Below are positions 1 to 9,469 of a stretch of 64,000 bases of DNA, piece by piece. A program made the position numbers and the translations under genes. Source of the DNA: Chryseobacterium sp. Bi04 (GTDB lineage Bacteria > Bacteroidota > Bacteroidia > Flavobacteriales > Weeksellaceae). The stretch lies in NCBI RefSeq assembly GCF_918698085.1, contig NZ_CAKKLP010000008.1, positions 1 through 64,000 on the forward strand, read 5' to 3'. Numbering within the stretch: the first letter of the stretch is position 1; each line of letters starts with the position of its first letter. The notes beneath the pieces are model-generated. The model searched no databases. It was not told where the DNA came from and worked only from the letters and a program-made list of their open reading frames with translations.

Positions 1-16
1 TGTATATAAGAGACAG
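1..16. other. Possible transposase-adapter remnant at window edge
   Basis: The first 16 bases (TGTATATAAGAGACAG) match the last 16 bases of the Tn5 mosaic-end sequencing adapter at 15 of 16 positions and sit exactly at the window edge. This may be an untrimmed library adapter at a contig end. Against this, AAGAGAC is also a native heptad in intergenic repeats of this genome (12,838-12,900), so chance similarity is possible. Confidence 0.4.
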
Positions 17-53
17 ATATATTATATATTATACATTATACATTAATAATAGC

Positions 54-290
54 ATGCAGAAAATCGAAATACAAGCAGAACAGTTTTTTGAATTATTAAA
101 ATTAAAAGACACTTCCATGTGGGCCATTTTCTCCCAGATGATGGATGGAAATGAAAAGGAAATTATATTTTTAGATCATGATCATAAAATCCTTTTCAAC
201 TATATTTTACCTTCCACTCCTGAGAAGCTGGAAGAAGACAGGATAGAATTTTCAAAACAGTTTTCAGAAAAACTGGGCCAATCTAATTAA
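54..290 (+). CDS. Small conserved-looking hypothetical protein, 78 aa
   Basis: I do not recognise this protein. It is short, acidic and without signal peptide or membrane segment, so it is probably cytosolic. It ends 8 bases before the start of the M28 peptidase gene on the same strand, which suggests co-transcription. Codon use resembles the neighbours. The upstream 53 bases are very AT-rich, and the window edge may cut off the promoter. Confidence 0.6.
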   Translation: MQKIEIQAEQFFELLKLKDTSMWAIFSQMMDGNEKEIIFLDHDHKILFNYILPSTPEKLEEDRIEFSKQFSEKLGQSN

Positions 291-298
291 AAATTCAG

Positions 299-1768
299 AT
301 GAATAAATACTCTATTTTTTCCCTGCTGGGTTTATTTTTATTCAGTATCGGGAATGCTCAGAATTATAAGAAGCCATTGGTTTCTGCCCTTAAAGAAACT
401 GATCTTAAAAAGGATATGTATGAGCTTGCTGCAGACCAGTTCTGGGGACGTGAAGCAGGAACTTTAGATGAATTAAAAGTCTCCATGTGGCTTGCTGACA
501 AAGCTAAGGAAGCAGGAATGAAGCCTGCCGGGGATAACGGAACATTTTTCCAGTTCTTTGATATGTACAGGCATCAGGTTATTCCGCAAAGCAGTTTGAA
601 AATTGGAGATAAAAACCTTAGATTATGGAAAGACTTTTTGGTGGCAGAACCTGTAAATGCATCGGTGGATGCTGAAATTGTGTATGCCGGAAATACAGAG
701 CCTGAAAATCTCTCTACCCTGAATATCAAAGGAAAAGTGCTTGCAGTATATGCTTCGGACAAAAACATAGACAAAGAAATGACCCTTTTTGTAAGAAGAT
801 ATCCTGGATTTGTACGCACTAAATATTACAATAAAGCTTATGAGCTGGGCGCCAAGGCTATTATTTTCATCACAGATGATATGTCTGAGCAAAGCTGGCC
901 GGAAGTACTTCCTCAAATGACCAGAGGCAGCTACGGAGTGGAAGGCTTAAGAGAAAAAATAAGCCAGAACATTCCTGTGCTATGGATCAAGAGGGAAAAT
1001 GCAGGCTGGGTAAAAAACAATCCTAACCTCTCATTGAAGCTGATTACGGAAACCTACAAATATCCGTCAGTTAATATCATTGGAAAAATAGACGGGACAG
1101 ATCCTGTACTTAAAGAGGAATATGTTTTATTGAGCGGACATCAGGATCATGACGGAATCCGGCATCCTGTAAAAAATGATACGATTTATAACGGTGCAGA
1201 CGACAATGCCAGTACCTGTGTAGCTATGCTGGCCATGGCAAGAGCTTACAAAAAGCAGCCTGGAAAAAGAAGTATTTTATTTGTTTTCCACGGTGGAGAA
1301 GAGAGAGGATTATTGGGTTCCAGATGGCACGCCGCACATCCTGTAGTTCCGAAGGAGAAAATAGTAGCCGTACTGAATGGTGATATGATTGGAAGAAATG
1401 CTAATGATGAAGCTGCTTTATTAGGAGGAAATGCACCACACAAAAACTCTGAAGAGCTTGTGAAAATGGCAGAGGAGGCCAATAATGAAAGTACAAAATT
1501 CCGCTATTTAAAAGATTGGGACTCCCCGAATCATGCAGAGTTTTTCTACTTCAGAAGTGATCATCTTCCTTATGCTAAAATTGGAATTCCTGCGATATTT
1601 TTTACCAGTGTACTGCACGACCAGTATCACACTCCGCAGGATGAATCTGAAAACATCAACTATAAAAAGCTTTATAAAATGACTGAATGGATGTACAGAA
1701 CTTCCTGGAAAGTAGCTAATGAAGCTGAAAGGCCCAAACTAATTTCAAACTTTTCCCTTGAAAGATAA
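299..1768 (+). CDS. Secreted M28 family zinc metallopeptidase
   Basis: This is a predicted exported aminopeptidase-like enzyme of family M28 using two zinc ions. Residues 1-20 form a signal peptide ending in GNAQ. The central part before residue 260 fits a protease-associated domain inserted ahead of the catalytic core. The metal-binding motifs are visible in order: SGHQDHDG (His), GADDNAS (Asp), GEERG (catalytic/ligand Glu), NGDMIGR (Asp) and YHTPQDE (His). All five expected ligands are present, so the enzyme should be active. The length (489 aa) is normal. The substrate is not deducible; periplasmic or extracellular peptide degradation is likely. Confidence 0.9.
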   Translation: MNKYSIFSLLGLFLFSIGNAQNYKKPLVSALKETDLKKDMYELAADQFWGREAGTLDELKVSMWLADKAKEAGMKPAGDNGTFFQFFDMYRHQVIPQSSLKIGDKNLRLWKDFLVAEPVNASVDAEIVYAGNTEPENLSTLNIKGKVLAVYASDKNIDKEMTLFVRRYPGFVRTKYYNKAYELGAKAIIFITDDMSEQSWPEVLPQMTRGSYGVEGLREKISQNIPVLWIKRENAGWVKNNPNLSLKLITETYKYPSVNIIGKIDGTDPVLKEEYVLLSGHQDHDGIRHPVKNDTIYNGADDNASTCVAMLAMARAYKKQPGKRSILFVFHGGEERGLLGSRWHAAHPVVPKEKIVAVLNGDMIGRNANDEAALLGGNAPHKNSEELVKMAEEANNESTKFRYLKDWDSPNHAEFFYFRSDHLPYAKIGIPAIFFTSVLHDQYHTPQDESENINYKKLYKMTEWMYRTSWKVANEAERPKLISNFSLER

Positions 1769-1855
1769 ATAACTAAAAGAATTTGTCTCAAAACTAGATG
1801 ATGTGGGTTGAGGATTCTTCTATATCAAAACCATTTTTCAGACAGGAAAAAAAGA

Positions 1856-1893
1856 AAAGAGGCCGTTTCACTAGTGGTGAGACGTCCTCTTTT
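1856..1893. terminator. Bidirectional intrinsic terminator
   Basis: The arm AAAGAGG at 1856-1862 pairs with CCTCTTT at 1886-1892, and an inner near-perfect stem (CGTTTCAC against GTGAGACG) extends it. A-runs on the left and T-runs on the right allow termination in both directions, serving the peptidase gene (plus) and the end of the ilv operon (minus). Confidence 0.8.
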
Positions 1894-1981
1894 TTTCATC
1901 ATTGAGTTTTTATACAGGAATAAAAATAAATAGGAAATTCTTTATTTTATATTCCAGAATGCCTGATTGTATTTTTAATAA

Positions 1982-3244
1982 TTAAATAAGAAGATTCATT
2001 AAAGACGGATCATTGTTCAGATAATTGACAAAGAAATCGTACTTCTTCATATTATGGAGCAATGGCGTAAAATCTTTTTGCTCTTTCAAAGCAATCCCTA
2101 CCACAGCTATTCCCTTTTCTTTTGAGTTTTTTTGGGTATACTCAAAAAAGGTAATATCATCATCTGGCCCCAAAACATCGATTACAAAAGTTTTCAATGC
2201 ACCCGGACGCTGTGGAAATCTGACCAGAAAATAATGTTTTAAGCCGGCATACAACAAAGCTTTTTCTTTGATCTCTTCCATACGGGTGATATCATTATTG
2301 CTTCCGCTGATGATGCAGACTACATTTTTCCCTTTTATGTCGTCTTTATATTTTTCCAGTGCTGCTACTGATAAAACTCCGGCAGGTTCTACTACAATGG
2401 CATCTTTATTATACAGTGATAATATGGTTTCGCACACCTGCCCCTCATCCACTGTAGCCATATCATATAACACATTCTTACAAAGTTCAAAAGTAAGATC
2501 TCCTACCTGCTGTACTGCAGCGCCGTCTACAAAACGGCTTATCTTTTCAAGAAGTACAGGCTTTCCTTTTTCCAGTGCCTTTTTCATACTTGCCGCTGCA
2601 GAAGGTTCTACACCAATAATTTTTGTTTGTGGAGAAAGCTCCTGAAATACTGAACAGATCCCTGCAGCCAATCCTCCTCCACCTATCGGAACAAAAAGAT
2701 AATCTATCGGTTTTGTTGACTGCTTCAGAATCTCAAGTCCCACTGTAGCCTGGCCTTCAATAATCGCCGGATCATCAAAAGGATGAATAAATATTCCGTC
2801 ATTTTCATTGCAGAACCTCATCGCAGCATCTTTTGCTTCGTCGAAAGTATCGCCGTACAATACAACATCTATATAACTTCCTCCAAACATTTTTACCTGC
2901 TCCAGCTTTTGTCCCGGCGTGGGCAACGGCATAAATATCGTTCCCCTTACTTTCATCGTATGACATGCAAAAGCAACTCCCTGAGCATGATTTCCGGCAC
3001 TCGCACAAACAAGCCCTCTTCCAAGATCTTCCCGGGACATCGTTGCCATTTTATTGTAGGCTCCCCTGATTTTATAAGATCTTACCCTTTGAAGGTCTTC
3101 TCTCTTAAAGCTGATATTGGCGTCATAAATGGCTGACAGATTATTATTGTTTACCAAGGGTGTTTTTACAACCACATTTTTCAGTCTTTCCTCCGCTTTA
3201 TAGACATTCTCCAAAACGGAGGACCCTATTTCCTCTTTCATCAT
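1982..3244 (-). CDS. ilvA: Threonine dehydratase (threonine ammonia-lyase)
   Basis: This PLP enzyme deaminates threonine to 2-oxobutanoate, the committed step of isoleucine synthesis. The PLP lysine lies in SYKIRG near residue 58, the phosphate-binding glycine loop is PIGGGGLAAG, and SGSNND follows near residue 315. The C-terminal 85 residues form a single ACT-like regulatory domain (YFLVRFPQRPGAL), so this is the short biosynthetic form of about 420 aa. It is the last gene of the ilv operon, 12 bases after ilvC, and ends before a bidirectional terminator. Confidence 0.95.
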   Translation of the reverse strand: MMKEEIGSSVLENVYKAEERLKNVVVKTPLVNNNNLSAIYDANISFKREDLQRVRSYKIRGAYNKMATMSREDLGRGLVCASAGNHAQGVAFACHTMKVRGTIFMPLPTPGQKLEQVKMFGGSYIDVVLYGDTFDEAKDAAMRFCNENDGIFIHPFDDPAIIEGQATVGLEILKQSTKPIDYLFVPIGGGGLAAGICSVFQELSPQTKIIGVEPSAAASMKKALEKGKPVLLEKISRFVDGAAVQQVGDLTFELCKNVLYDMATVDEGQVCETILSLYNKDAIVVEPAGVLSVAALEKYKDDIKGKNVVCIISGSNNDITRMEEIKEKALLYAGLKHYFLVRFPQRPGALKTFVIDVLGPDDDITFFEYTQKNSKEKGIAVVGIALKEQKDFTPLLHNMKKYDFFVNYLNNDPSLMNLLI

Positions 3245-3256
3245 TTTTTCAGTTGT

Positions 3257-4303
3257 TTAATTGTTTTCAGGTCTCAGGCTTCGGACCGTCTTTCCTGCTT
3301 TCCACATTTCACTTTCCCTTAGTTCAGTCAGCTCTACTTCTAATTTTTCTCTGTAGTCCGGCTTACTGTTGCTGTCGATAGACCGCTGTGCTTCATTTCC
3401 TTTAGCTACGCTGTCATACAGTTCTTCAAATAAAGGAGAGGTAGCATCTCTAAAACGTTTCCACCAGTCTAATGCTCCTCTTTGGGCTGTAGTACTGCAG
3501 TTGGCATACATCCAGTCCATTCCGTTTTCTGCAACCAAAGGCATTAATGACTGGGTTAATTCTTCTACAGTTTCGTTAAATGCTTCGGAAGGGCTGTGTC
3601 CGTTTTTTCTTAAAACATCATATTGTGCCGCAAATATTCCCTGTACAGCACCCATCAATGTTCCGCGTTCTCCGGCAAGATCACTGTATACTTCTTTTTT
3701 AAAATCGGTTTCAAATAAGTAGCCGCTTCCAATTGCTATTCCAAGGGCAGACACTCTTTCTCTTGCTTTTCCTGTAGCATCCTGATACACAGCAAAACTG
3801 CTGTTCAGTCCTCTGTTTTGAAGAAACATTCTTCTCAATGAAGTTCCTGAACCTTTAGGAGCTACTAAGAAAACATCAACATCTTCCGGAGGAACTATTC
3901 CTGTACGTTCATTAAAAGTAATTCCGAAACCATGAGAGAAGTACAGTGCTTTTCCTGGGGTAAGATGCTCCTTTACTTTAGGCCAGTATTCTATTTGGGC
4001 AGCATCACTCAAAAGGTAACAGATAATACTTCCTTTTTGTAATGCCTCTTCTATTTCAAATAATGTTTCTCCGGGAACAAAACCGTCTGCTACTGCTTTA
4101 TCCCATGATTTGGAATTTTTTCTTTGCCCTACAATGACATTGATTCCGTTATCTTTCTGATTAAGAGCCTGCCCCGGACCTTGTACTCCGTATCCGATAA
4201 CCGCTACCACTTCATCTTTTAATACTTTCTGGGCTCTTTCCAACGGAAACTCATTTCTTGTTACTACGTTTTCCTCTACTCCTCCAAAATTCAATTTTGC
4301 CAT
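3257..4303 (-). CDS. ilvC: Ketol-acid reductoisomerase (NADP-dependent)
   Basis: The enzyme converts acetolactate and acetohydroxybutyrate to dihydroxy acids. The N-terminal Rossmann motif is GYGVQGPGQ (about residues 38-46). The catalytic domain shows LVAPKGSG, the metal-binding SDLAGERGTLMG and ETVEEL. At 348 aa it is a single-knotted class I enzyme with a somewhat longer C-terminus. It lies between ilvN and ilvA in the same operon. The start ATG is supported by the normal N-terminus MAKLNFGG. Confidence 0.96.
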   Translation of the reverse strand: MAKLNFGGVEENVVTRNEFPLERAQKVLKDEVVAVIGYGVQGPGQALNQKDNGINVIVGQRKNSKSWDKAVADGFVPGETLFEIEEALQKGSIICYLLSDAAQIEYWPKVKEHLTPGKALYFSHGFGITFNERTGIVPPEDVDVFLVAPKGSGTSLRRMFLQNRGLNSSFAVYQDATGKARERVSALGIAIGSGYLFETDFKKEVYSDLAGERGTLMGAVQGIFAAQYDVLRKNGHSPSEAFNETVEELTQSLMPLVAENGMDWMYANCSTTAQRGALDWWKRFRDATSPLFEELYDSVAKGNEAQRSIDSNSKPDYREKLEVELTELRESEMWKAGKTVRSLRPENN

Positions 4304-4349
4304 TTTTTTGATATTTATTTGTTATTGATTATGTTGATTTATTGTATGT

Positions 4350-4631
4350 TTAGCTTGCATATTCTACGACCGACAGATGTGGATTTCTATGATAATGAAC
4401 TTCCAAAACGTCTACCTGTTTTTCTACCTGCCGGGTAATCTTCTGAACCGATTCTTCTGTTTCTTTGATTACAATGACAAACTTTTTTACCTTATCTATT
4501 TCTGAAGGTCCTACATTGAAGGTTACCATAGAAATCCTTCTTCTGGAAAAAATGGCATTGATCCTGCTGATCAGCCCTAAATAATCCTCTGTATACGCGG
4601 TAATGGTATATTCTTTATGTTCTGTTTTCAT
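4350..4631 (-). CDS. ilvN: Acetolactate synthase small (regulatory) subunit, short form
   Basis: This 93-residue protein is essentially one ACT domain (about residues 6-78: YTITAYTEDYLGLISRINAIF). It regulates the catalytic subunit IlvB and probably confers feedback inhibition by valine. It is as short as enterobacterial IlvM, lacking the second C-terminal domain of long IlvH/IlvN proteins. The gene starts 9 bases after ilvB, which supports translational coupling. Confidence 0.9.
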   Translation of the reverse strand: MKTEHKEYTITAYTEDYLGLISRINAIFSRRRISMVTFNVGPSEIDKVKKFVIVIKETEESVQKITRQVEKQVDVLEVHYHRNPHLSVVEYAS

Positions 4632-4640
4632 CTCTTTTTA

Positions 4641-6365
4641 TTAAAAATTATTATTCAATACAATCTCTGAAACGCTTTTTCCCTGTGGAATCATTGGAAA
4701 TACGTTATGTTTCTTTCCTGTCATGACTTCAAGGAGAAAAGCTCCGTCATAGTCAAGCATTTCACGAAGTGCCTCTTTCAGTTCTTCTCTCCGGGACGTC
4801 CTTCTTCCGGCAATACCATATCCTTTTGCTACCTGTACAAAATCAGGACTCTGGATATCTACCGATGAATATCTTTCCTGGTGAAATAATTCCTGCCACT
4901 GCCTTACCATACCCAGGTAACAGTTATTCAGAATCAGAATTTTGACGTCAGGACGAAACTGCATAATGGTTCCCAGCTCCTGAATATTCATCTGGGCACC
5001 TCCATCCCCCATTATAGCAATAACAGGGCGGTTAGTTCCTGCATACGAAGCTCCTACTGCCGCCGGAAGGCAGAACCCCATTGTTCCTAATCCGCCACTT
5101 GTGACATTGGTTCGTGAATGCTTGAAATGCGAATACCGGCAGGCGGCCATCTGATGCTGTCCCACATCGGTTACGATTACCGCTTCACCCGCTGTCATTT
5201 CGTTGAGACAATGAATAACTTCTCCCATTGTCAGTTCACCTTCTTCAGGATATAATTCATCATTGATCAGGTTATTTTTTTCAATTTCAAAACAGTCTTT
5301 AAATCTCTGATGCCACGCCGGGTGCACTCTGCTTTTAATTCGTTCTGTGAGAAGAGGCAGGGTTTCTTTACAGTTTCCGAGGATGGGGACCTCAGCTTTT
5401 ACATTTTTATTGATCTCTGCTTTATCAATATCCAAATGAATGACCTTAGCCTGCTTTACGTACTGATCCAGCCTTCCGGTAACCCGGTCGTCAAAGCGCA
5501 TTCCTACTGCAATCAGCACATCACATTCATTAGAAAGTATATTAGGTCCATAATTTCCGTGCATTCCTACCATGCCTACTGCCTGAGGATGGTCTGTAGA
5601 AATAGCACTCATCCCTAAAACAGTCCAGGCAACGGGAATTCCTGATTTCTCGGCAAACTCTAAAAACTCTTTCTCTGCTTTTCCCAGTAAAATCCCCTGT
5701 CCGGCAATGATAAACGGCTTTTTAGCCTCATTAATCAGAGCTGCTGCTTTTTCAATATTTTCAAGGCAGGGATCAGGATCAGGTTTATAGCTTCTTAATG
5801 AATAACATGGAGAATATCCTTTATATATGACGTTCTGTAATTGTGCATTTTTAGTTACATCAATCAGAACCGGTCCCGGACGGCCTGATTTTGCAATATA
5901 GAATGCTTTTGCCAGTACTTCGGGAAGTTCATGAGCATCCGTTACCTGATAATTCCATTTGGTAACGGGACTTGTTATATTCATGACATCAATCTCCTGA
6001 AAAGCATCTGTTCCCAGAAGGTGCTCAAATACCTGTCCCGTAATACATACGACAGGAGTATTATCCAGTAAGGCATCCGCTAAACCTGTAACAAGATTAG
6101 TAGCTCCGGGTCCGCTGGTAGCCAATACTACACCTACTTCTCCTGAAACTCTTGCCAGCCCCTGCGCTGCATGCACTGCTGCCTGCTCATGACGGACCAG
6201 GATATGCTCCAACTTTCCCTGATAATCATAAAGCGCATCATAAATAGGAATAATGGCCCCTCCAGGATATCCGAAAACCGTTTTTATACCTTCCTGAATA
6301 AATGCTTCAAGTATAATCCGGCTTCCGCTAAGTTCGGTTTCTATTGATAAATTTAAATTCTCCAT
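4641..6365 (-). CDS. ilvB: Acetolactate synthase large (catalytic) subunit
   Basis: This ThDP- and FAD-dependent enzyme makes acetolactate and acetohydroxybutyrate. The ThDP-activating glutamate is in VRHEQAA near residue 61, and the ThDP/Mg2+ motif runs from GDGGAQMN to LNNCYLGM near residues 455-485. The three domains (PYR, central, PP) are complete at 574 aa. The gene is 10 bases after ilvD and just before ilvN, the classical order. Confidence 0.96.
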   Translation of the reverse strand: MENLNLSIETELSGSRIILEAFIQEGIKTVFGYPGGAIIPIYDALYDYQGKLEHILVRHEQAAVHAAQGLARVSGEVGVVLATSGPGATNLVTGLADALLDNTPVVCITGQVFEHLLGTDAFQEIDVMNITSPVTKWNYQVTDAHELPEVLAKAFYIAKSGRPGPVLIDVTKNAQLQNVIYKGYSPCYSLRSYKPDPDPCLENIEKAAALINEAKKPFIIAGQGILLGKAEKEFLEFAEKSGIPVAWTVLGMSAISTDHPQAVGMVGMHGNYGPNILSNECDVLIAVGMRFDDRVTGRLDQYVKQAKVIHLDIDKAEINKNVKAEVPILGNCKETLPLLTERIKSRVHPAWHQRFKDCFEIEKNNLINDELYPEEGELTMGEVIHCLNEMTAGEAVIVTDVGQHQMAACRYSHFKHSRTNVTSGGLGTMGFCLPAAVGASYAGTNRPVIAIMGDGGAQMNIQELGTIMQFRPDVKILILNNCYLGMVRQWQELFHQERYSSVDIQSPDFVQVAKGYGIAGRRTSRREELKEALREMLDYDGAFLLEVMTGKKHNVFPMIPQGKSVSEIVLNNNF

Positions 6366-6375
6366 GATGTTGTGA

Positions 6376-8067
6376 TTATGATATTTCGTCCGTCACACAG
6401 CCTTCGGCAGCTGATGATACAGCTAATGCATATTTATAAAGCAGTCCTTTCTTTACTTTAAGGGCTGGTTTTTGCCATCCTTCTTTTCTTTTTTCAATCT
6501 CCTCGTCTGAAACTTTGAGCTGTATGGTATTACTTACAGCATCTATTTCGATAAGATCATTATCTTCTACAAAAGCAATCAACCCTCCTTCATGAGCTTC
6601 CGGAGTAATATGTCCCACTACAAAACCATGAGTTCCCCCACTGAATCTTCCGTCCGTAATTAAAGCAACACTGCCTCCTAGCCCTGCCCCGATCAAAGCA
6701 CTGGTAGGTTTCAGCATCTCCGGCATTCCCGGAGCTCCTTTGGGACCTTCATGGCGAATAACAATAACATCACCTTTCTGTACGGTACCATCCTGAATTC
6801 CTCTGATCAGATTTTTCTCGCCGTCAAACACCCGGGCTTTTCCTACAAAGCGCTCTCCTTCTTTTCCCGTGATCTTTGCTACACTTCCCTTTTCTGCAAG
6901 GTTACCGTACAGTATTCTCAGATGTCCCGTAGCTTTTATAGGTTCAGACAAAGGTTTAATGATCTTCTGTGCAGTAAAATCCAGTGTTGGAACATCTTCC
7001 AGGTTTTCAGCTAATGTTTTTCCCGTAACCGTTAAACAATCACCATGCAATAAGCCCTGTTCAAGTAGATATTTCATGACAGCCGGTATTCCCCCGTGAT
7101 CATGAAGATCCTGCATCAGGTACTTCCCGCTTGGCTTAAGATCTGCCAGCACAGGCGTACAGTCGCTCATTTTTTGAAAATCATCCTGAGTTACGGATAC
7201 CCCTACACTTTTTGCCATGGCGATAAAATGCAGAACGGCATTGGTACTTCCCCCAAGAATTACAATAAGGCGGAGTGCATTTTCAAAAGCTTTACGGGTC
7301 ATGATATCCGAAGGCTTAATGTCTTTTTCCAATAATATTTTCAGGTATTTTCCGGCTTCATGACATTCCTTTTGCTTTTCGGTACTTAAAGCGGGATTGG
7401 AAGAAGAGTACGGAAGGCTCATCCCCAGTGCTTCTATGGCAGAGGCCATTGTATTGGCAGTATACATTCCGCCGCATGCTCCTGCTCCGGGGCAAGAGTT
7501 TTTGATCACTCCATTAAAATCCTCTTCAGAAATTTCTCCGGCAATCTTTTTACCTAAAGCTTCAAAAGCTGAGACAATATTAAGCTGTTCCCCTTTATAA
7601 CATCCGGGAGCAATCGTTCCTCCATATACCATGATTGACGGCCTGTTGAGCCTTCCCATTGCGATAATAGTTCCGGGCATATTCTTATCACATCCCGGCA
7701 ATGCAATAAGACCATCGTAATACTGGGCTCCACAAATCGCTTCAATACTGTCTGCAATCACATCTCTGCTTACCAGGGAATAGCGCATTCCATCTGTACC
7801 GTTGCTCATCCCGTCACTTACTCCAATGGTGTTGAATATCAATCCTGCCAGTCCATGCTCCCATGTTCCTTCCTTTACTACTTTAGCAAGATCGTTGAGG
7901 TGCATATTGCAGGTATTTCCATCGTATCCCATACTCGCAATTCCGATCTGGGCTTTCTGCATATCATTTTCTGTAAAGCCTATTCCGTAAAGCATTGCTT
8001 TTGCTGCGGGCTGTTCGCTGTTTTGTGTGAATGTTTTTGAATATTTATTTAACATATTATCCTGCAT
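6376..8067 (-). CDS. ilvD: Dihydroxy-acid dehydratase (Fe-S)
   Basis: The enzyme dehydrates dihydroxy acids to the 2-oxo acid precursors of valine and isoleucine. The cluster cysteines are visible in [16 protein letters not shown] and [17 protein letters not shown]. The length of 563 aa is typical. The start is uncertain by four codons: ATG at 8067 or ATG at 8055 (MLNKYSK), the latter preceded by GCAGGATAAT. A 212-base gap separates it from ilvE and holds a tandem repeat, so extra regulation inside the operon is possible. Confidence 0.95.
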   Translation of the reverse strand: MQDNMLNKYSKTFTQNSEQPAAKAMLYGIGFTENDMQKAQIGIASMGYDGNTCNMHLNDLAKVVKEGTWEHGLAGLIFNTIGVSDGMSNGTDGMRYSLVSRDVIADSIEAICGAQYYDGLIALPGCDKNMPGTIIAMGRLNRPSIMVYGGTIAPGCYKGEQLNIVSAFEALGKKIAGEISEEDFNGVIKNSCPGAGACGGMYTANTMASAIEALGMSLPYSSSNPALSTEKQKECHEAGKYLKILLEKDIKPSDIMTRKAFENALRLIVILGGSTNAVLHFIAMAKSVGVSVTQDDFQKMSDCTPVLADLKPSGKYLMQDLHDHGGIPAVMKYLLEQGLLHGDCLTVTGKTLAENLEDVPTLDFTAQKIIKPLSEPIKATGHLRILYGNLAEKGSVAKITGKEGERFVGKARVFDGEKNLIRGIQDGTVQKGDVIVIRHEGPKGAPGMPEMLKPTSALIGAGLGGSVALITDGRFSGGTHGFVVGHITPEAHEGGLIAFVEDNDLIEIDAVSNTIQLKVSDEEIEKRKEGWQKPALKVKKGLLYKYALAVSSAAEGCVTDEIS

Positions 8068-8195
8068 TTGCTATTTTTCTTATTTCTTTACAATTCTATT
8101 TTCTGGCATCCTGTTCCTTTCCTCCATCAGAATTCATAGATTATGTTTTTACTTAATTTTGGTCCAAAACTACAGTTTGTAATATCGTTTTCATT

Positions 8196-8245
8196 TTCAA
8201 CTGTTCGGAAAACTACAATATTCAACTGTTCGGAAACAGACACAT
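8196..8245. repeat. Two-unit 25-bp tandem repeat between ilvE and ilvD
   Basis: Positions 8196-8220 and 8221-8245 share the 16-base core TTCAACTGTTCGGAAA at an exact 25-bp period. Just downstream on the minus strand lies TAGTTTTG, a match to the TAnnTTTG box, 25 bases after a TTG. The spacing is long for a promoter. The repeat could be a paired operator for an internal ilvD promoter, which is inference. Confidence 0.6.
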
Positions 8246-8279
8246 CTTATTAATAATCAGATATTTAAATTCTAAAAAT

Positions 8280-9152
8280 TTACAATGACAGAACTCTTAC
8301 TCTTTTCAAATATGCCTGCTGTACCTTTTCACTTGCCGTATCTTTCCAGTTTTTGGTGAAAGGGACATCATCCAATGAATCCAAAGCAGCAATTTCTGCA
8401 GCTGTACCGCAGAAAAAACCGGCATCAGCACCACGCATTTCTTCAGGTTTAAAAAATGTTTCCCGTACAGGAATATCGAGTTCATTACAGATCTCCATTA
8501 CGGTTTGTCTTGTAATCCCCGGAAGAATACTTCCTTTGGCCGGAGTAAATAATATTCCGTCTTTTTCATAGAAAACATTGGCTCCCGAGCTTTCGGCAAC
8601 ATTGCCGTTTTCATCCAATACCAGGGCTTCATCATAGCCTTTATCTTTAGCATCCTGACAAGCCAGAATAGAGTTTACATAATGACCTCCAACTTTAGCT
8701 TCTACCTTGAAAGCTTTGGGATTCGGGCGTTGAAATTCTGAAGTCATGATTTTCATTTTATCTGCCAGATAACCGTTATTCCACTCCCAGGCTAATAGAG
8801 ACAGATAAGATTTTTTACCTTTTGAAAGAGACATATTGGGAGAGCAGGTAACCAACGGACGAATGTAAGCGTCTGAAAATCCGTTCCGTTCTAAAAGTTC
8901 GTAGGTGAGATCGATAAGCTGTTCTACGGAATAATCAAACGGAATATGCATGAGTTCAGCTGATCTTTTTAATCTTTCGTAGTGCTCTTTTGCTTTAAAA
9001 ATCCTGGTCCCTTGGTCTGTATTGTAGGATTTAATTCCTTCAAAAACAGAATATCCGTAGTGAAGTGATTGTCCGTAAAGATCCATTCCTGCGTCTTTCG
9101 CTTTCATGAATTTTCCGTCAAAATAGATGACGGTGCCGTCGTTATAATACAT
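8280..9152 (-). CDS. ilvE: Branched-chain amino acid aminotransferase
   Basis: This class IV PLP aminotransferase performs the last step of valine, leucine and isoleucine synthesis. The PLP lysine lies in EAKVGGHYVNS near residue 155, and class IV signatures LDENGNVAESSGANVF and GITRQTV follow. The length (290 aa) is normal. It is the first structural gene of the ilv operon and begins 40 bases after the second attenuator hairpin. Confidence 0.94.
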   Translation of the reverse strand: MYYNDGTVIYFDGKFMKAKDAGMDLYGQSLHYGYSVFEGIKSYNTDQGTRIFKAKEHYERLKRSAELMHIPFDYSVEQLIDLTYELLERNGFSDAYIRPLVTCSPNMSLSKGKKSYLSLLAWEWNNGYLADKMKIMTSEFQRPNPKAFKVEAKVGGHYVNSILACQDAKDKGYDEALVLDENGNVAESSGANVFYEKDGILFTPAKGSILPGITRQTVMEICNELDIPVRETFFKPEEMRGADAGFFCGTAAEIAALDSLDDVPFTKNWKDTASEKVQQAYLKRVRVLSL

Positions 9153-9191
9153 GTTATAGAGGTTTAAAAATTAACAAATGGGAATAAAAAA

Positions 9192-9216
9192 AGCCCTCTC
9201 ACGCTGTGAGAGGGCT
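9192..9216 (-). terminator. ilv attenuator terminator 2
   Basis: On the minus strand an 11-bp perfect stem AGCCCTCTCAC / GTGAGAGGGCT with a 3-nt loop is followed by a T run. A competing strand GTGAGAAGG at 9248-9240, which overlaps the stop codon of leader peptide 2, can pair with the 5' arm (8 of 9 positions). This is the arrangement expected of an antiterminator/terminator switch. Confidence 0.9.
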
Positions 9217-9244
9217 CATATATGTACAGTCATACATTTCCTTC

Positions 9245-9301
9245 TCACAGACGCAAGGGAATAATAATGACGATAATAATTACTGCTAATAACTGATACA
9301 T
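9245..9301 (-). CDS. ilv leader peptide 2 (attenuator)
   Basis: The ORF encodes the 18-residue peptide MYQLLAVIIIVIIIPLRL: six Ile, two Val and four Leu. It resembles the composition of enterobacterial ilv leader peptides. It lies between terminator 1 and terminator 2, directly upstream of ilvE. Ribosome stalling at the Ile/Val/Leu run would leave the strand around its stop codon free to block terminator 2. Confidence 0.88.
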   Translation of the reverse strand: MYQLLAVIIIVIIIPLRL

Positions 9302-9331
9302 ACTTTGTACAATAAAAAGTTAAAATAAAAA

Positions 9332-9355
9332 AAGCCGTTTCAAATGAAACGGCTT
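9332..9355 (-). terminator. ilv attenuator terminator 1
   Basis: A perfect 10-bp stem AAGCCGTTTC / GAAACGGCTT with a 4-nt loop is followed on the minus strand by a T-rich tract. The strand GAAACGGC at 9396-9389, inside the 3' end of leader ORF 1, is identical to the 3' arm and can pair with the 5' arm instead. The terminator is therefore mutually exclusive with an antiterminator. Confidence 0.9.
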
Positions 9356-9381
9356 GTATATAATATAAATTAAAATCTATT

Positions 9382-9465
9382 TTAAAATGCCGTTTCCTTA
9401 CTGTTGTTAATGACAACAGCAATAATAGAAATGACAATAATATTTTTCTGATTCGTAAAATTCAT
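9382..9465 (-). CDS. ilv leader peptide 1 (attenuator)
   Basis: This 27-residue ORF contains the stretch NIIVISIIAVVI (six Ile, three Val). Its ATG lies only 4 nt after the -7 box TACATTTG, so the transcript is probably leaderless or nearly so. When ribosomes stall in the Ile/Val run the downstream segment 9396-9389 stays free and can sequester the 5' arm of terminator 1. Efficient translation would mask it and allow termination. Confidence 0.87.
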   Translation of the reverse strand: MNFTNQKNIIVISIIAVVINNSKETAF

Positions 9466-9469
9466 GTTG

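Noticed and set aside
9216..9437. 73-aa minus-strand reading frame over the ilv leader region
   Set aside because: It overlaps both leader ORFs and terminator 1 in another frame; the Ile/Val-rich leader peptides and hairpins explain the region better.
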